Shown here: piece by piece, positions 52,147-60,004 of the stretch
Numbering within the stretch: the first letter of the stretch is position 1
How the letters are laid out: each line of letters begins with the position of its first letter
Assembly (NCBI GenBank): GCA_964581815.1
Contig: CAZORE010000025.1
Span: 1-64,000, forward strand
Origin: Trebonia sp964581815
GTDB lineage: Bacteria > Actinomycetota > Actinomycetes > Streptosporangiales > Streptosporangiaceae
Direction of reading: 5' to 3'
Length of the DNA: 64,000 nucleotides
The notes under the pieces: model-generated
Told to the model about the DNA's origin: nothing
Databases searched by the model: none
Seen by the model: only the letters and a program-made list of their open reading frames with translations
Program-made: the position numbers and the translations under genes

Positions 52147-52803
52147 CTAATGAGAGACCGGGGCTGACCAAAGGCCGACGAGGGCGTCAACAAGCCCGCT
52201 GCCGACTTTTCGCCATGTCTTTCCACTGGCCGGGGCGGCATCCGCCAGACCGCGTTCGAAATCGGCGCAGGTCTGGATGAGGATATGGCCCGCCATCAGC
52301 TCGCGCTCGCGCAGGACCGGGGCGGGGAGCTCCGGCGTGGAGACCTCCAGGCCGCGGATGACCTGCCGCAGCGTCGGCGACACGGCCTCCTCCAGCTGGA
52401 TGTTCCGCAGCACCGGGTCGGCCATGATCTGCGCGTTGAGGCGCGCGTACCAGGTCGGCGGCCTTCTTGCCGCCAGCGTCTCCGTGTAGGGGATCACCAG
52501 GCACCGGACCCATTCCCGCAGCTGCGCCGTATCACCGATCTGGTTCACCATGGCGGCCCGCAAGACTTCGGCTTCTCCGTCGAAGCGGCGAATAAGGGCA
52601 CGGATCAATTCGTCCTTTGCGCCGAAATGGTAACCAACCGCCGACGTGTTTCCCTGGCCCGCGGCGGCGCCGATCTGACGGTTGGAGACCGAAGTTATGC
52701 CGTGCTCGGCGAAGAGCCATTCGGCCGCATCGAGAATGAGCGTTCTCGCCTGTCCCTTTCCCTCCGCCGTGCCGGCCTGGCCCGTCCCGGTCTGCTGGCT
52801 CAC
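52147..52803 (-). CDS. TetR-family regulator
   Basis: A 218-residue TetR regulator from GTG 52803. HTH: LILDAAEWLFAEHGITSVSN and GNTSAVGYHFGAKDELIRAL, with the ligand domain behind. It is nearly the same type as the truncated regulator at the window's right edge (63721), sharing AGQGN before the YHFG turn. It lies downstream of the CoA-transferase gene on the same strand and upstream of an IclR gene. It probably regulates the hydratase-CoA-transferase operon. Confidence 0.9.
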   Translation of the reverse strand: MSQQTGTGQAGTAEGKGQARTLILDAAEWLFAEHGITSVSNRQIGAAAGQGNTSAVGYHFGAKDELIRALIRRFDGEAEVLRAAMVNQIGDTAQLREWVRCLVIPYTETLAARRPPTWYARLNAQIMADPVLRNIQLEEAVSPTLRQVIRGLEVSTPELPAPVLRERELMAGHILIQTCADFERGLADAAPASGKTWRKVGSGLVDALVGLWSAPVSH

Positions 52804-52900
52804 GCTGTCCCTGGCCTCCTGCCTGACGTCGACGGGCGTCCGCCCACCGCAGACAGGTTAACGGGCAGGGTGGTGAGCGGGACTTGCGCGTCATCGTGCC

Positions 52901-55342
52901 TCATCTCATCTTCGGCGCTCGTCCGATGATCCCCGCCGCCTCGAGGTCGGCGATCTCGGCCGCGTCCACGCCAAGTTCGCTGAGCACTTCGTGGTTGTGC
53001 TCGCCGAGCAGCGGAGCGGGGCTGCGGTGAAACCGGGCCGGGCCGTCGGACAGGCGCATCGGGATGGTGCTCTGCCGGGCAGGCGGCCCCACCGGGTGCT
53101 CGGTCACCTCGAAGAAGCCTCGCGCCTGCAGCGGCGCCAGCTCGGCCTGGCGATGCGGCTGCAGCACCTTCGCCACCGGCACCCCGGCATCCCACAGCGA
53201 CTCGACGATCTCGTCCCTGGACCGCTGCGCGCACCAGGCCGCGAGGTGCTCGTCGATCACGTCGTGCCTGGCGTGACGCCCGGCCGCGGTGGACAGTTCC
53301 TGGTCGGCGGCCCAGGCCGGGTGGCCGAGGGCGCCGGCCAGCGCGGCCCACTGCTCATCGGTGGCGACCGCGACGGCGACCCACGCGTCCAGGCGGCCGA
53401 ACTCGTCGGTGTCGGCCGACCGGTACAGGTTCTGCGGCGCCGCCAGCGGCCCCCGGTTGCCGTCCCGCTGCAGCAGGGCGCCGAACGCGGAGAACTCGAT
53501 CGGCTGCGCGGCGGTGATGCTGATGGCCGCTTCCACCATGGCCGCTTCCACCAGGACGCCCTCCCCGGTGCGGCGCCGGTGCTCCAGCGCGAGCAGCAGG
53601 CCGTTGAGCGCGTGCAGGCCGGCGTTGGGGTCGCCAACCGAGTACGGCTCGACCGGGTTGTCGTCGGGATACCCGGTCAGCCAGGTGAGGCCGGCCGCGT
53701 CCTCGATGACGTAGGCGAACGCCGGGTTCTCCCGCATGGGGCCGGTCAACCCGAAGCCCGGCATGCGCACCATGACGATGTCGGGGCGCAGGGCCCGGAC
53801 CCGGTCGTAATCAAGCCCGATCTGGTCGAGGACCCGCGGCGTGTAGTTCTCGACGATGACGTCGCTGACAGCGATCAGCTTCTTGAGCAGTTCCAGGCCG
53901 CGTTCGGTCTGGAAGTCAACCGTGACGCTCTTCTTGTTGGTGTTGAGCGCGCGGAAGATGGGGCACTTCTCCCACCACTGGTCCTCGGTCACCGCAATCC
54001 CGGCGATCATGCGGGCGCCGTCCGGCCGACCCGTGGATTCCACGTGGATGACCTCAGCGCCGAGCATCGCCAGGATGTGCGTGGCGGACGGCCCGGCCCA
54101 GAAGGCGGTCAGGTCGAGCACCCGCAGGCCGGCGTACGGCAGCTTCTTGCCGGCCGCGGACCCGCACGGGTGCGGCCTCGCCGCGGCGGCGGTGTCCCGC
54201 CAGGTGCCGTTGTGCTCGCCGGCGCGCGGGGCCGGCCGCGCCGGGAGCAGCACGTCGGGCGTCAGCCGGTACGGGCCGGCTGGCTGCAGGAACTCCTCCG
54301 TCGGGTTGCGGCGGAACACCCCGCGCTCCCGCATGTGCTCAAGCTCGGTGACGGTCGCGCCGCTGCTGACCGGTGCGTTGGGGATGCGGAAGGCCGTGGC
54401 CAGGTCCCTGATGTCCGCGACCGTGCGGTCGGCGATCCACGTCCGCAGCTCCGGTGCGCGCTGCTGGGTGAGCTCGCCGATGCGGACCGGCGCGGCGGTG
54501 TCGATCCACTCCGGGTGGCCGACCATGGCGCACAGGTCGAACCACTGCTGCGCGGTGCCGCACCCAAGGGCCACCAGGCCGTCTTTGGCCGCGGCGACGC
54601 CGGGCTGGAACAGCGAGCGCCCGGTCCGCCAGGGCCGGCGCAGCGTCTCGAAGAACGTCACCGGGTAGTAGGTCAGGCACAGCACCGCGACTTCGAGCAT
54701 CGACAGGTCGATGAGCTGACCCGCGCCGGTCGCGCGGGCGCCGGCCAGCGCGGCCTGGATGCCGATGGCCGTGTACGCGCCGGAGAGCCACTCCCCCACC
54801 TGGCCGCCGACGTGCACCGGCGCCCGGTCAGGTGCTCCCCGGCCCAGGCCGACGATCCCGCCGGACCAGGCCTGGAGGGTGAACTCGGTGGCGGGCCGGT
54901 CCCGCCACGGCCCGTCCAGACCGAACGGCGTTATCGCGGCCACCGCCAGGTGCGGGTGAGCGGACGACAGCGACTGCGGCGTCCGGTCACCGGCCACCCG
55001 GGCGGCCGGGCCGGGCGACCACACCACCGCGTGCGCGTGATCGAGCAGCTCGTCGAGGTCCGCGGCCGCCTGTTCGCCGTCCGGCCCGAAGACGACGCTC
55101 TGCTTGCCGCCCGCGAGGTAGCTGAACAGCGGGGCGTCCCGGCCGGCCGGCGGCCGTTCCCCGGATGCGGTCCAGCGGCGCAGGGCGTCGCCCTCGGGCG
55201 GCTCAACCTTCACCACCGTGGCCCCGCCGTCGGCCAGCAGCCGCGTGCAGTACGCGCCCGCGATCCCGCTCGACAGGTCGACGACCAGGTAGCCGCCGAG
55301 CGGGCCGCTGGCCGTGTCGATCAGCACAGGTCCGCTCGTCAC
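52901..55342 (-). CDS. Fused double CoA-transferase (two CaiB/BaiF modules)
   Basis: An 813-residue protein with two family III CoA-transferase modules, about residues 1-395 and 400-813. The N module has LVVDLSSGIAGAYCTRLLADGGATVVKVEPP and, at the expected catalytic position, HVGGQVGEWLSG (Glu instead of Asp). The C module has LRVLDLTAFWAGPSATHILAMLGAEVIHVE and VGDPNAGLHALNGLLLAL, with the catalytic Asp. So one half is probably active and the other structural, as expected if two halves replace a homodimer. GTG at 55342 overlaps the hydratase stop as GTGA. Confidence 0.88.
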   Translation of the reverse strand: MTSGPVLIDTASGPLGGYLVVDLSSGIAGAYCTRLLADGGATVVKVEPPEGDALRRWTASGERPPAGRDAPLFSYLAGGKQSVVFGPDGEQAAADLDELLDHAHAVVWSPGPAARVAGDRTPQSLSSAHPHLAVAAITPFGLDGPWRDRPATEFTLQAWSGGIVGLGRGAPDRAPVHVGGQVGEWLSGAYTAIGIQAALAGARATGAGQLIDLSMLEVAVLCLTYYPVTFFETLRRPWRTGRSLFQPGVAAAKDGLVALGCGTAQQWFDLCAMVGHPEWIDTAAPVRIGELTQQRAPELRTWIADRTVADIRDLATAFRIPNAPVSSGATVTELEHMRERGVFRRNPTEEFLQPAGPYRLTPDVLLPARPAPRAGEHNGTWRDTAAAARPHPCGSAAGKKLPYAGLRVLDLTAFWAGPSATHILAMLGAEVIHVESTGRPDGARMIAGIAVTEDQWWEKCPIFRALNTNKKSVTVDFQTERGLELLKKLIAVSDVIVENYTPRVLDQIGLDYDRVRALRPDIVMVRMPGFGLTGPMRENPAFAYVIEDAAGLTWLTGYPDDNPVEPYSVGDPNAGLHALNGLLLALEHRRRTGEGVLVEAAMVEAAISITAAQPIEFSAFGALLQRDGNRGPLAAPQNLYRSADTDEFGRLDAWVAVAVATDEQWAALAGALGHPAWAADQELSTAAGRHARHDVIDEHLAAWCAQRSRDEIVESLWDAGVPVAKVLQPHRQAELAPLQARGFFEVTEHPVGPPARQSTIPMRLSDGPARFHRSPAPLLGEHNHEVLSELGVDAAEIADLEAAGIIGRAPKMR

Positions 55343-56316
55343 CGACCCTCCTCGTCGGTCCGGGCGCGGCCACCCCGGCTGAGCCGGAAATCGGGCGGGA
55401 ACTGCGCGTCATTGTCCTTGACCGCGTTGGTGAGCCCGCGCTCGAATACGTCCTTGCCGAGCATCATCTCGGTCTGGTCCGGGCGGGCGTAGTGCCCGAG
55501 CGATTCGAACAGGCCGGTCAGCATCGACCCCATGTTCTCGCCCTGGAACTGCTTGTACAGCTCGAAGAAGAGCTTCTGCTGGAACACCGTGTCGGTCGGC
55601 CGGTTGCGCGCGCAGGCCAGCGCGTACTTCTCGGTCTCGGCCTCAAGCTGGTCGCGCGGTACGACCTTGTTGAGGAAGTTGCAGTCGTACATCTCGGCCG
55701 CGGTGAAGGGCCGCCCGGTGAAGACCATCTCCTGGAACTTGCGCAGGCCCATCATCTGCACCCAGGTCCACATCCGGGGGCCCCAGCCCTGGTAACGGAA
55801 CGAGGCGTGGCCGAACAGGGCATCGTCGGAGGCGATCACCAGGTCGGCGTCCCCGGCCTGGTAAAAGTGCCAACCGTAGCAGTAGCCCTTGACCTCGACG
55901 ATGCTGATCTTCTTGAACTCCTGCAGGCTCCGGCAGCCGCCGCGAGGATTGGCGAACCACTGGGTGAGCTGCGCACCGCCGCGGAACGAGTCGCGCGGGG
56001 GCAGCCGCACGTCGTCGTCCGGCGTGAGGTGGTACTCGGCCAGCCGGGGTCCTTCGTCCTCGCCGTTCAACGACTCCATGAACTCCGGCAGGTCGACCCC
56101 GCTGCCGAAATCCCGGCCAAGGCCGCGGATGACCAGCACCTTCACGTCGTCGTCGATGTTCGCGCGGTGCAGCAGCTCGGCGTAGCGCAGCCGGGCCGCG
56201 CTGGTGGGCGCGTTCAGCCGCTCGGGCCGGCTGAGGGTGATGGTGGCGATCTTGGTGGCCGGGTCCTTCTCGTAGACGACGATCTCTTCCGGGCTCGGGT
56301 GCGGGGTAGCGGGCAA
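55339..56316 (-). CDS. Enoyl-CoA hydratase/isomerase-family protein
   Basis: About 325 residues from TTG 56316 (GAGGAG about 5 bases upstream); the longer frame runs into Ns. Crotonase fold: IATITLSRPERLNAPTS, VLVIRGLGRDFGSGVDLPEFME, and EVKGYCYGWHFYQAGDADLV at the second oxyanion loop (Gly-Trp-His instead of the usual Gly-Gly). The C-terminal helical part is long. It is the upstream partner of the fused CoA-transferase (GTGA overlap). Likely acts on a CoA thioester, chemistry open. Confidence 0.82.
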   Translation of the reverse strand: MPATPHPSPEEIVVYEKDPATKIATITLSRPERLNAPTSAARLRYAELLHRANIDDDVKVLVIRGLGRDFGSGVDLPEFMESLNGEDEGPRLAEYHLTPDDDVRLPPRDSFRGGAQLTQWFANPRGGCRSLQEFKKISIVEVKGYCYGWHFYQAGDADLVIASDDALFGHASFRYQGWGPRMWTWVQMMGLRKFQEMVFTGRPFTAAEMYDCNFLNKVVPRDQLEAETEKYALACARNRPTDTVFQQKLFFELYKQFQGENMGSMLTGLFESLGHYARPDQTEMMLGKDVFERGLTNAVKDNDAQFPPDFRLSRGGRARTDEEGR

Positions 56317-56494
56317 GGAGACTCCTCGAAGTGGATCGGNNNNNNNNNNNNNNNNNNNNNNNNNNNNNNNNNNNNNNNNNNNNNNNNNNNNNNNNNNNNN
56401 NNNNNNNNNNNNNNNNNNNNNNNNNNNNNNNNNNNNNNNTCTTCCGGGCTCGGGTGCGGGGTAGCGGGCAAGGAGACTCCTCGAAGTGGATCGG
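56285..56494. other. Scaffold gap flanked by a 55-bp duplicated contig end
   Basis: 100 Ns (56340-56439) between two identical 55-base copies (56285-56339 and 56440-56494). As at 9077, this is a contig overlap joined with a fixed gap. Collapsing it removes 155 bases and leaves about 29 bp between the M24-like stop and the hydratase TTG, so the two would be one operon. Confidence 0.9.
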
Positions 56495-56500
56495 CCGGTG

Positions 56501-57658
56501 TTAGCCGACGGGGGCAATGGGGACGCCGGGCGCGGACGTCAGCAGCTCCGGGCCGTCGCCGGTGATCAGCACGGTGTCGCGGCGGAAGGCCGCTCCGGTG
56601 CCGGCTTCCCACACGTAGCCGGTGAGCGCGAGCACCATGCCCGCCTCGATGCGCTCCTCCCGCGCGGTCCGCGGCAGCCCGCCGGTCACCACCGGCGGGT
56701 CGAAGCCGAGGCCAAGCCCGCGGGCGACCGGCATCGGCGGCAGGGTCTCGCCAGCCCCGGTGTAGGCGTCGAGCAGGTCGCCGCCGGTGGCACCCGGGCG
56801 GCAGGCCGCGAGCAGGCGTTCCCACACCAGGTCGCACCGCTGTGCTAGCGACGACCGGGCCAGCGCGTGCGGTACCGCGCCTGCCCCGTCAGCACTGGCC
56901 ACGGAATAGGTCCGGCCGACCTCGGCGATGTAGCCGTGCGCGACGACCCCCGCGGTGAAGGCGACCAGGTCCCCGGCCGTGGCCCGGCCGTCACCGCCCG
57001 CCCGCCGCCAGGGATGCTCGCGGCTGGTGATCACCGCGGCGTCCTGGTCCGCGGGGGTGGTCACCCCGCCCGCGGCGGCCGCTTCAAGCAGCACCCCGGC
57101 CAGCTCTTTTTCTGTCACACCCGGGCGCAGCTCGGCGACCGCCCTGGCCAGGCTGGCCTCGGCCACCGTGACCGCCTGACGCAGCACCTCCAGCTCCGCG
57201 GCGGTCTTGATCCGGCGCGCCGCCCGCATCGCCAGCTCGCCGTCGACCAGCTCGGCGGCGGGAAAGGCGACCGGCAGCACCTGCGCGAAGGTCGGAGACA
57301 TCGCGTCGGTGCCGACCCGGCGGGCGCCGGCGGTGCCCTCGACGCGCCGCAGCACCTCGATCGTGTTCATCGGGTTCCAGGTGAGGCCGAACAGGTTCTC
57401 CCGGGGAATGTCCTCGGGAATCCCCTCGTCCCAGGTGCTGAGCAGGTGGATGGACCCGGTGGAGCGCACCAGCATGCAGGCGGGGCCGAACGATGACGTG
57501 CCGGCCGTCCAGAGGGTCGGGGTGCCGGTCACGTAACGCACGTTGGCGGTCCGTCCGACCACGAGAACGTCGAGGTCGTGGGCTTCCATCTGGGCCAGCG
57601 CGCGCTCCCGCCGCCCGAAGCGGAGTGCGCGGTCGTCCGGCCGGATCTCAGTCGCCAT
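56501..57658 (-). CDS. M24-fold protein lacking metal ligands (creatinase/aminopeptidase P-like)
   Basis: About 385 residues from ATG 57658, overlapping the upstream gene by 11 bp. It has the pita-bread fold: an N-terminal creatinase-like domain (VLVVGRTANVRYVTGTPTLWT) and a C-terminal M24 domain. The five metal positions seen in the neighbouring paralogue are all replaced: LVAFTAGVV (Thr for Asp), GYIAEVGRTY (Glu for Asp), ARGLGLGFDPP (Arg for His), LALTGYVW (Thr for Glu), FRRDTVLIT (Arg for Glu). So it is unlikely to be a metallopeptidase; it may be a partner subunit or a creatinase-like hydrolase. Confidence 0.8.
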   Translation of the reverse strand: MATEIRPDDRALRFGRRERALAQMEAHDLDVLVVGRTANVRYVTGTPTLWTAGTSSFGPACMLVRSTGSIHLLSTWDEGIPEDIPRENLFGLTWNPMNTIEVLRRVEGTAGARRVGTDAMSPTFAQVLPVAFPAAELVDGELAMRAARRIKTAAELEVLRQAVTVAEASLARAVAELRPGVTEKELAGVLLEAAAAGGVTTPADQDAAVITSREHPWRRAGGDGRATAGDLVAFTAGVVAHGYIAEVGRTYSVASADGAGAVPHALARSSLAQRCDLVWERLLAACRPGATGGDLLDAYTGAGETLPPMPVARGLGLGFDPPVVTGGLPRTAREERIEAGMVLALTGYVWEAGTGAAFRRDTVLITGDGPELLTSAPGVPIAPVG

Positions 57659-58859
57659 AGGGCGTGAAGGGATAGTCGGAGAGCATGACGTACCCGTCAT
57701 CGGTGATCAGCATGACTTCCTCAGCGCGGTAGCCGCCGGTGCCGTCTTCCCAGACGACCGGCTCGAGTACGAGGATGTTGCCGGCCTCGAGCACCAGGCC
57801 CTGGTCGAACTGGTCACCCAGGTCGGTGCCGACGAACGGCATCTCAGCCGCGTCGACCCCCAGGCCGTGCCCGAGGTAGAAGTGCTTGACCCACGGCCTG
57901 GTGCCGTCGCCGTGGGCTTCGATCGCCGCCTTGGTCAGGTCGGCACCGGTCGCCCCGGCCCTGGTCACCGCGTGGACCGCGTCGACGATCTCGGTCCACC
58001 GCCGGAACTGCGCCCGCTGCCGCGGCGACGGATCCTGGCCGACGACCCAGGTGCGGCCGAAGTCGGAGCAGTAGCCGCCCCAGCTGACGCTCACGTCGAC
58101 CCACAGCACGTCGCCGCGGACCAGTTCGCGCTCGGTGGTCAGCAGCGGCAGCGCCAGGTCGCCGTGGATGGTCCACACGCCTTCCGCCCGGCTCGGCGGC
58201 ATCACCTGCCAGATCGGGTCGAGCACGTTGGCGGTCGCGCCCAGCTCGAACGCGCGGCGGACGAACCGGCCGGACAGGTCCACCTGGCGGACGCCGGGCG
58301 CCACCGCCCGTTCGACGTCGGCGATGGCCTCCTCGGTGATCCGCAGGGCCCGCCGCATGCAGGCCAGCTCGTCGGCGGTCTTGGTCGCCTTGGCCGCGCT
58401 GACGATCCGCCCCGCGTCGACCAGGCCGCCGGGGAACAAGCGGTGCTGTATGCGCCGCATGGCCCCGGTGAGCTCGTCGACGGCGATCACCGCGCCGGCC
58501 GGCACCAGCTCCGCCAGCTGGACGGCGAAACGCTCCGCGCCCTCGTCGTACTCCAGGTACACGGGGTCGTGCCGGTGGCCGGCGGCCAGCTCCGCTCCGG
58601 GTCCGGCCCCCTCGCGGAACGGCATGAACAGGTGCGGTTCCGGGTCGTCGGCCAGCACCACCGCGACCGGCCGGTCCACGTGCGCCAGCCCCGAGTCCCC
58701 CAGCGGCCAGCTCACCCCGGTGGCGTAGCTGACCTTGCTGTTGCCGATCAGGACCAGGACGTCCACGCCCTGGCTGGCCATCGCGTCACGCAGCTTGCGC
58801 CCCGTCTCCCGCCGCATCCGGGCCATGTCGGGGAGGTCAGGGAGGTCAGTGACGGTCAT
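57648..58859 (-). CDS. M24-family metallohydrolase (Xaa-Pro dipeptidase/creatinase-like)
   Basis: A 403-residue M24 protein with all five metal ligands: GDVLWVDVSVSWGGYCSDFGR (two Asp; key residues only), FYLGHGLGVDAAEMP (His), LVLEPVVWEDG (Glu) and GYRAEEVMLIT (Glu). The N-terminal domain (VLVLIGNSKVSYATGVSWPL) is of creatinase type. ATG at 58859 with GGAG. It overlaps the degenerate paralogue by 11 bp, so the two are translated together and may form a heterodimer. An IS element begins just upstream of its start and may supply or disrupt its promoter. Confidence 0.88.
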   Translation of the reverse strand: MTVTDLPDLPDMARMRRETGRKLRDAMASQGVDVLVLIGNSKVSYATGVSWPLGDSGLAHVDRPVAVVLADDPEPHLFMPFREGAGPGAELAAGHRHDPVYLEYDEGAERFAVQLAELVPAGAVIAVDELTGAMRRIQHRLFPGGLVDAGRIVSAAKATKTADELACMRRALRITEEAIADVERAVAPGVRQVDLSGRFVRRAFELGATANVLDPIWQVMPPSRAEGVWTIHGDLALPLLTTERELVRGDVLWVDVSVSWGGYCSDFGRTWVVGQDPSPRQRAQFRRWTEIVDAVHAVTRAGATGADLTKAAIEAHGDGTRPWVKHFYLGHGLGVDAAEMPFVGTDLGDQFDQGLVLEAGNILVLEPVVWEDGTGGYRAEEVMLITDDGYVMLSDYPFTPYGD

Positions 58860-58974
58860 CGGGATCTCCAGGGAAACTCCGGCCTTCAGGCTGGGGAGCA
58901 GCCGGGTGACCGACGTCGCCTGGCAGTGCGCGTGTCGGCATGCCGCCTTGCCACCCTTTCGGTACAGTATTCGT

Positions 58975-59964
58975 ATGTCGCGATATCGGCTTGTGCCTAC
59001 TCGAGAACAGGAAGCAGTCCTGATCTCGCACTGCGCGCACGCACGGTACGTCTGGAACCTTGCCGTCGAGCAGCAGTCCTGGTGGCACCGAGGGCGGAAG
59101 TCCGCGCCGGGCTACCTGGAGCAGGCCCGGCAGCTCACCGTCGCCCGCGCGGAGTTCCCGTGGCTGCGCTCGGGATCCCATATGGTCCAGCAGCAGGCGC
59201 TGCGCGACTTCGCCCAGGCGATGGCAAACTTCTTCGCTGGGACCCACCGCCGCCCTACCTGGCGCAAAGCCGGGCGGAACGAAGGGTTCCGGGTCGTCGG
59301 CCTCGGGCCAGCGAACCTGTGCCGACTGAACCGGAACTGGGGCGCGGTGAAGGTGCCGAAGGTCGGCTGGGTGCGGTTCCGCTGGTCCCGCGCCGTGCCC
59401 GCCGGGGTGAAGTCGTTCCGGGTGACACGCGACCGTGTCGGCCGCTGGCACCTGGCGTTCGCCACCCTCCCTGCGCCGATCCCGGCACCCCGTAACGGGC
59501 TGGTGGTGGGCGTGGACCGGGGTATCAAGGTCAGCGCTGCCCTGTCCACCGGCGAAAAACTGAACGTCCCGGGTCTGTCCAGCAGCGAGCAGCGCAGGCT
59601 TCTCACGCTCGAGCGGAAGCTGGCCAGAGGCACGAACGTCGCCCAGAAAACCGGGCTGAACCGGGGCATCAGCCGAGCCGGATGGGGAAAGCTGGTTACC
59701 CGGCTGGAAGAGAAGGCCCCCGGAAGGGTGGAGAAGATACCACCTGCGTACACCTCGCGGCGCTGCAGCGCATGCGGGCACGTGGACAAGGACAGCCGCG
59801 AGAGCCAAGCGCTGTTCCGGTGCACCGCCTGCGGTCACACGCTCAACGCCGACATCAACGCGGCACGCAACATCGCGGCGGGGCACGCCGTGAAAGCGCG
59901 GGGAGGCGACCGGAATGCCGGGCCTGCAAACCGCGAACCTCAACGAGACCTCCTCGCGTCGTAG
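58975..59964 (+). CDS. tnpB: TnpB (RNA-guided nuclease family) with RuvC-II deleted
   Basis: A 329-residue protein from ATG 58975, with a TACAGTAT promoter-like sequence just upstream. N-terminal domain RYRLVPTREQEAVLISHCAH, HARYVWNLAVEQ; RuvC-I VVGVDRGI with Asp181; zinc ribbon Cys264, Cys267, Cys283, Cys286; RuvC-III NADINAARNI with Asp293. Normal relatives carry about 75 more residues between ERKLARG and TNVAQKTGLNRGI; this segment holds the RuvC-II catalytic Glu (VEDL motif) and is missing without a frameshift. The protein is therefore predicted to be nuclease-dead but possibly still able to bind RNA and DNA. Confidence 0.87.
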   Translation: MSRYRLVPTREQEAVLISHCAHARYVWNLAVEQQSWWHRGRKSAPGYLEQARQLTVARAEFPWLRSGSHMVQQQALRDFAQAMANFFAGTHRRPTWRKAGRNEGFRVVGLGPANLCRLNRNWGAVKVPKVGWVRFRWSRAVPAGVKSFRVTRDRVGRWHLAFATLPAPIPAPRNGLVVGVDRGIKVSAALSTGEKLNVPGLSSSEQRRLLTLERKLARGTNVAQKTGLNRGISRAGWGKLVTRLEEKAPGRVEKIPPAYTSRRCSACGHVDKDSRESQALFRCTACGHTLNADINAARNIAAGHAVKARGGDRNAGPANREPQRDLLAS

Positions 59965-60004
59965 TTGGAATCCCCCGGCCTTTAGGCGGGGGAGGATGCC
60001 AAGC
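59965..60004 (+). ncRNA. TnpB right-end/omega RNA 3' region
   Basis: Immediately after the tnpB stop is TTGGAAT, then the hairpin CCCCCGGCC...GGCGGGGG and GGAGGATGCC. In TnpB systems the right end is the scaffold of the guide RNA and the flanking DNA is the guide. The guide here would begin around 60000-60005 (AAGCCAAGG region). The boundary is approximate. Confidence 0.5.

Larger units (their letters stand above)
58870..60004 (+). mobile_element. IS1341-type (IS200/IS605 group) element, TnpB only
   Basis: A single tnpB gene flanked by small imperfect hairpins: left near 58879-58894 (GGCCTTCAGGC core) and right at 59972-59992 (CCCCCG stem followed by GGAGGATGCC). This matches IS elements that lack tnpA. 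There are no terminal inverted repeats or target duplications, as expected. The exact ends are uncertain within about 20 bases. It lies between the M24 gene and the amidohydrolase gene, which have opposite orientation to tnpB. Confidence 0.75.

Noticed and set aside
58870..60004. Complete transposon able to move by itself
   Set aside because: There is no tnpA (Y1 or serine transposase) in or next to the element and TnpB lacks RuvC-II.
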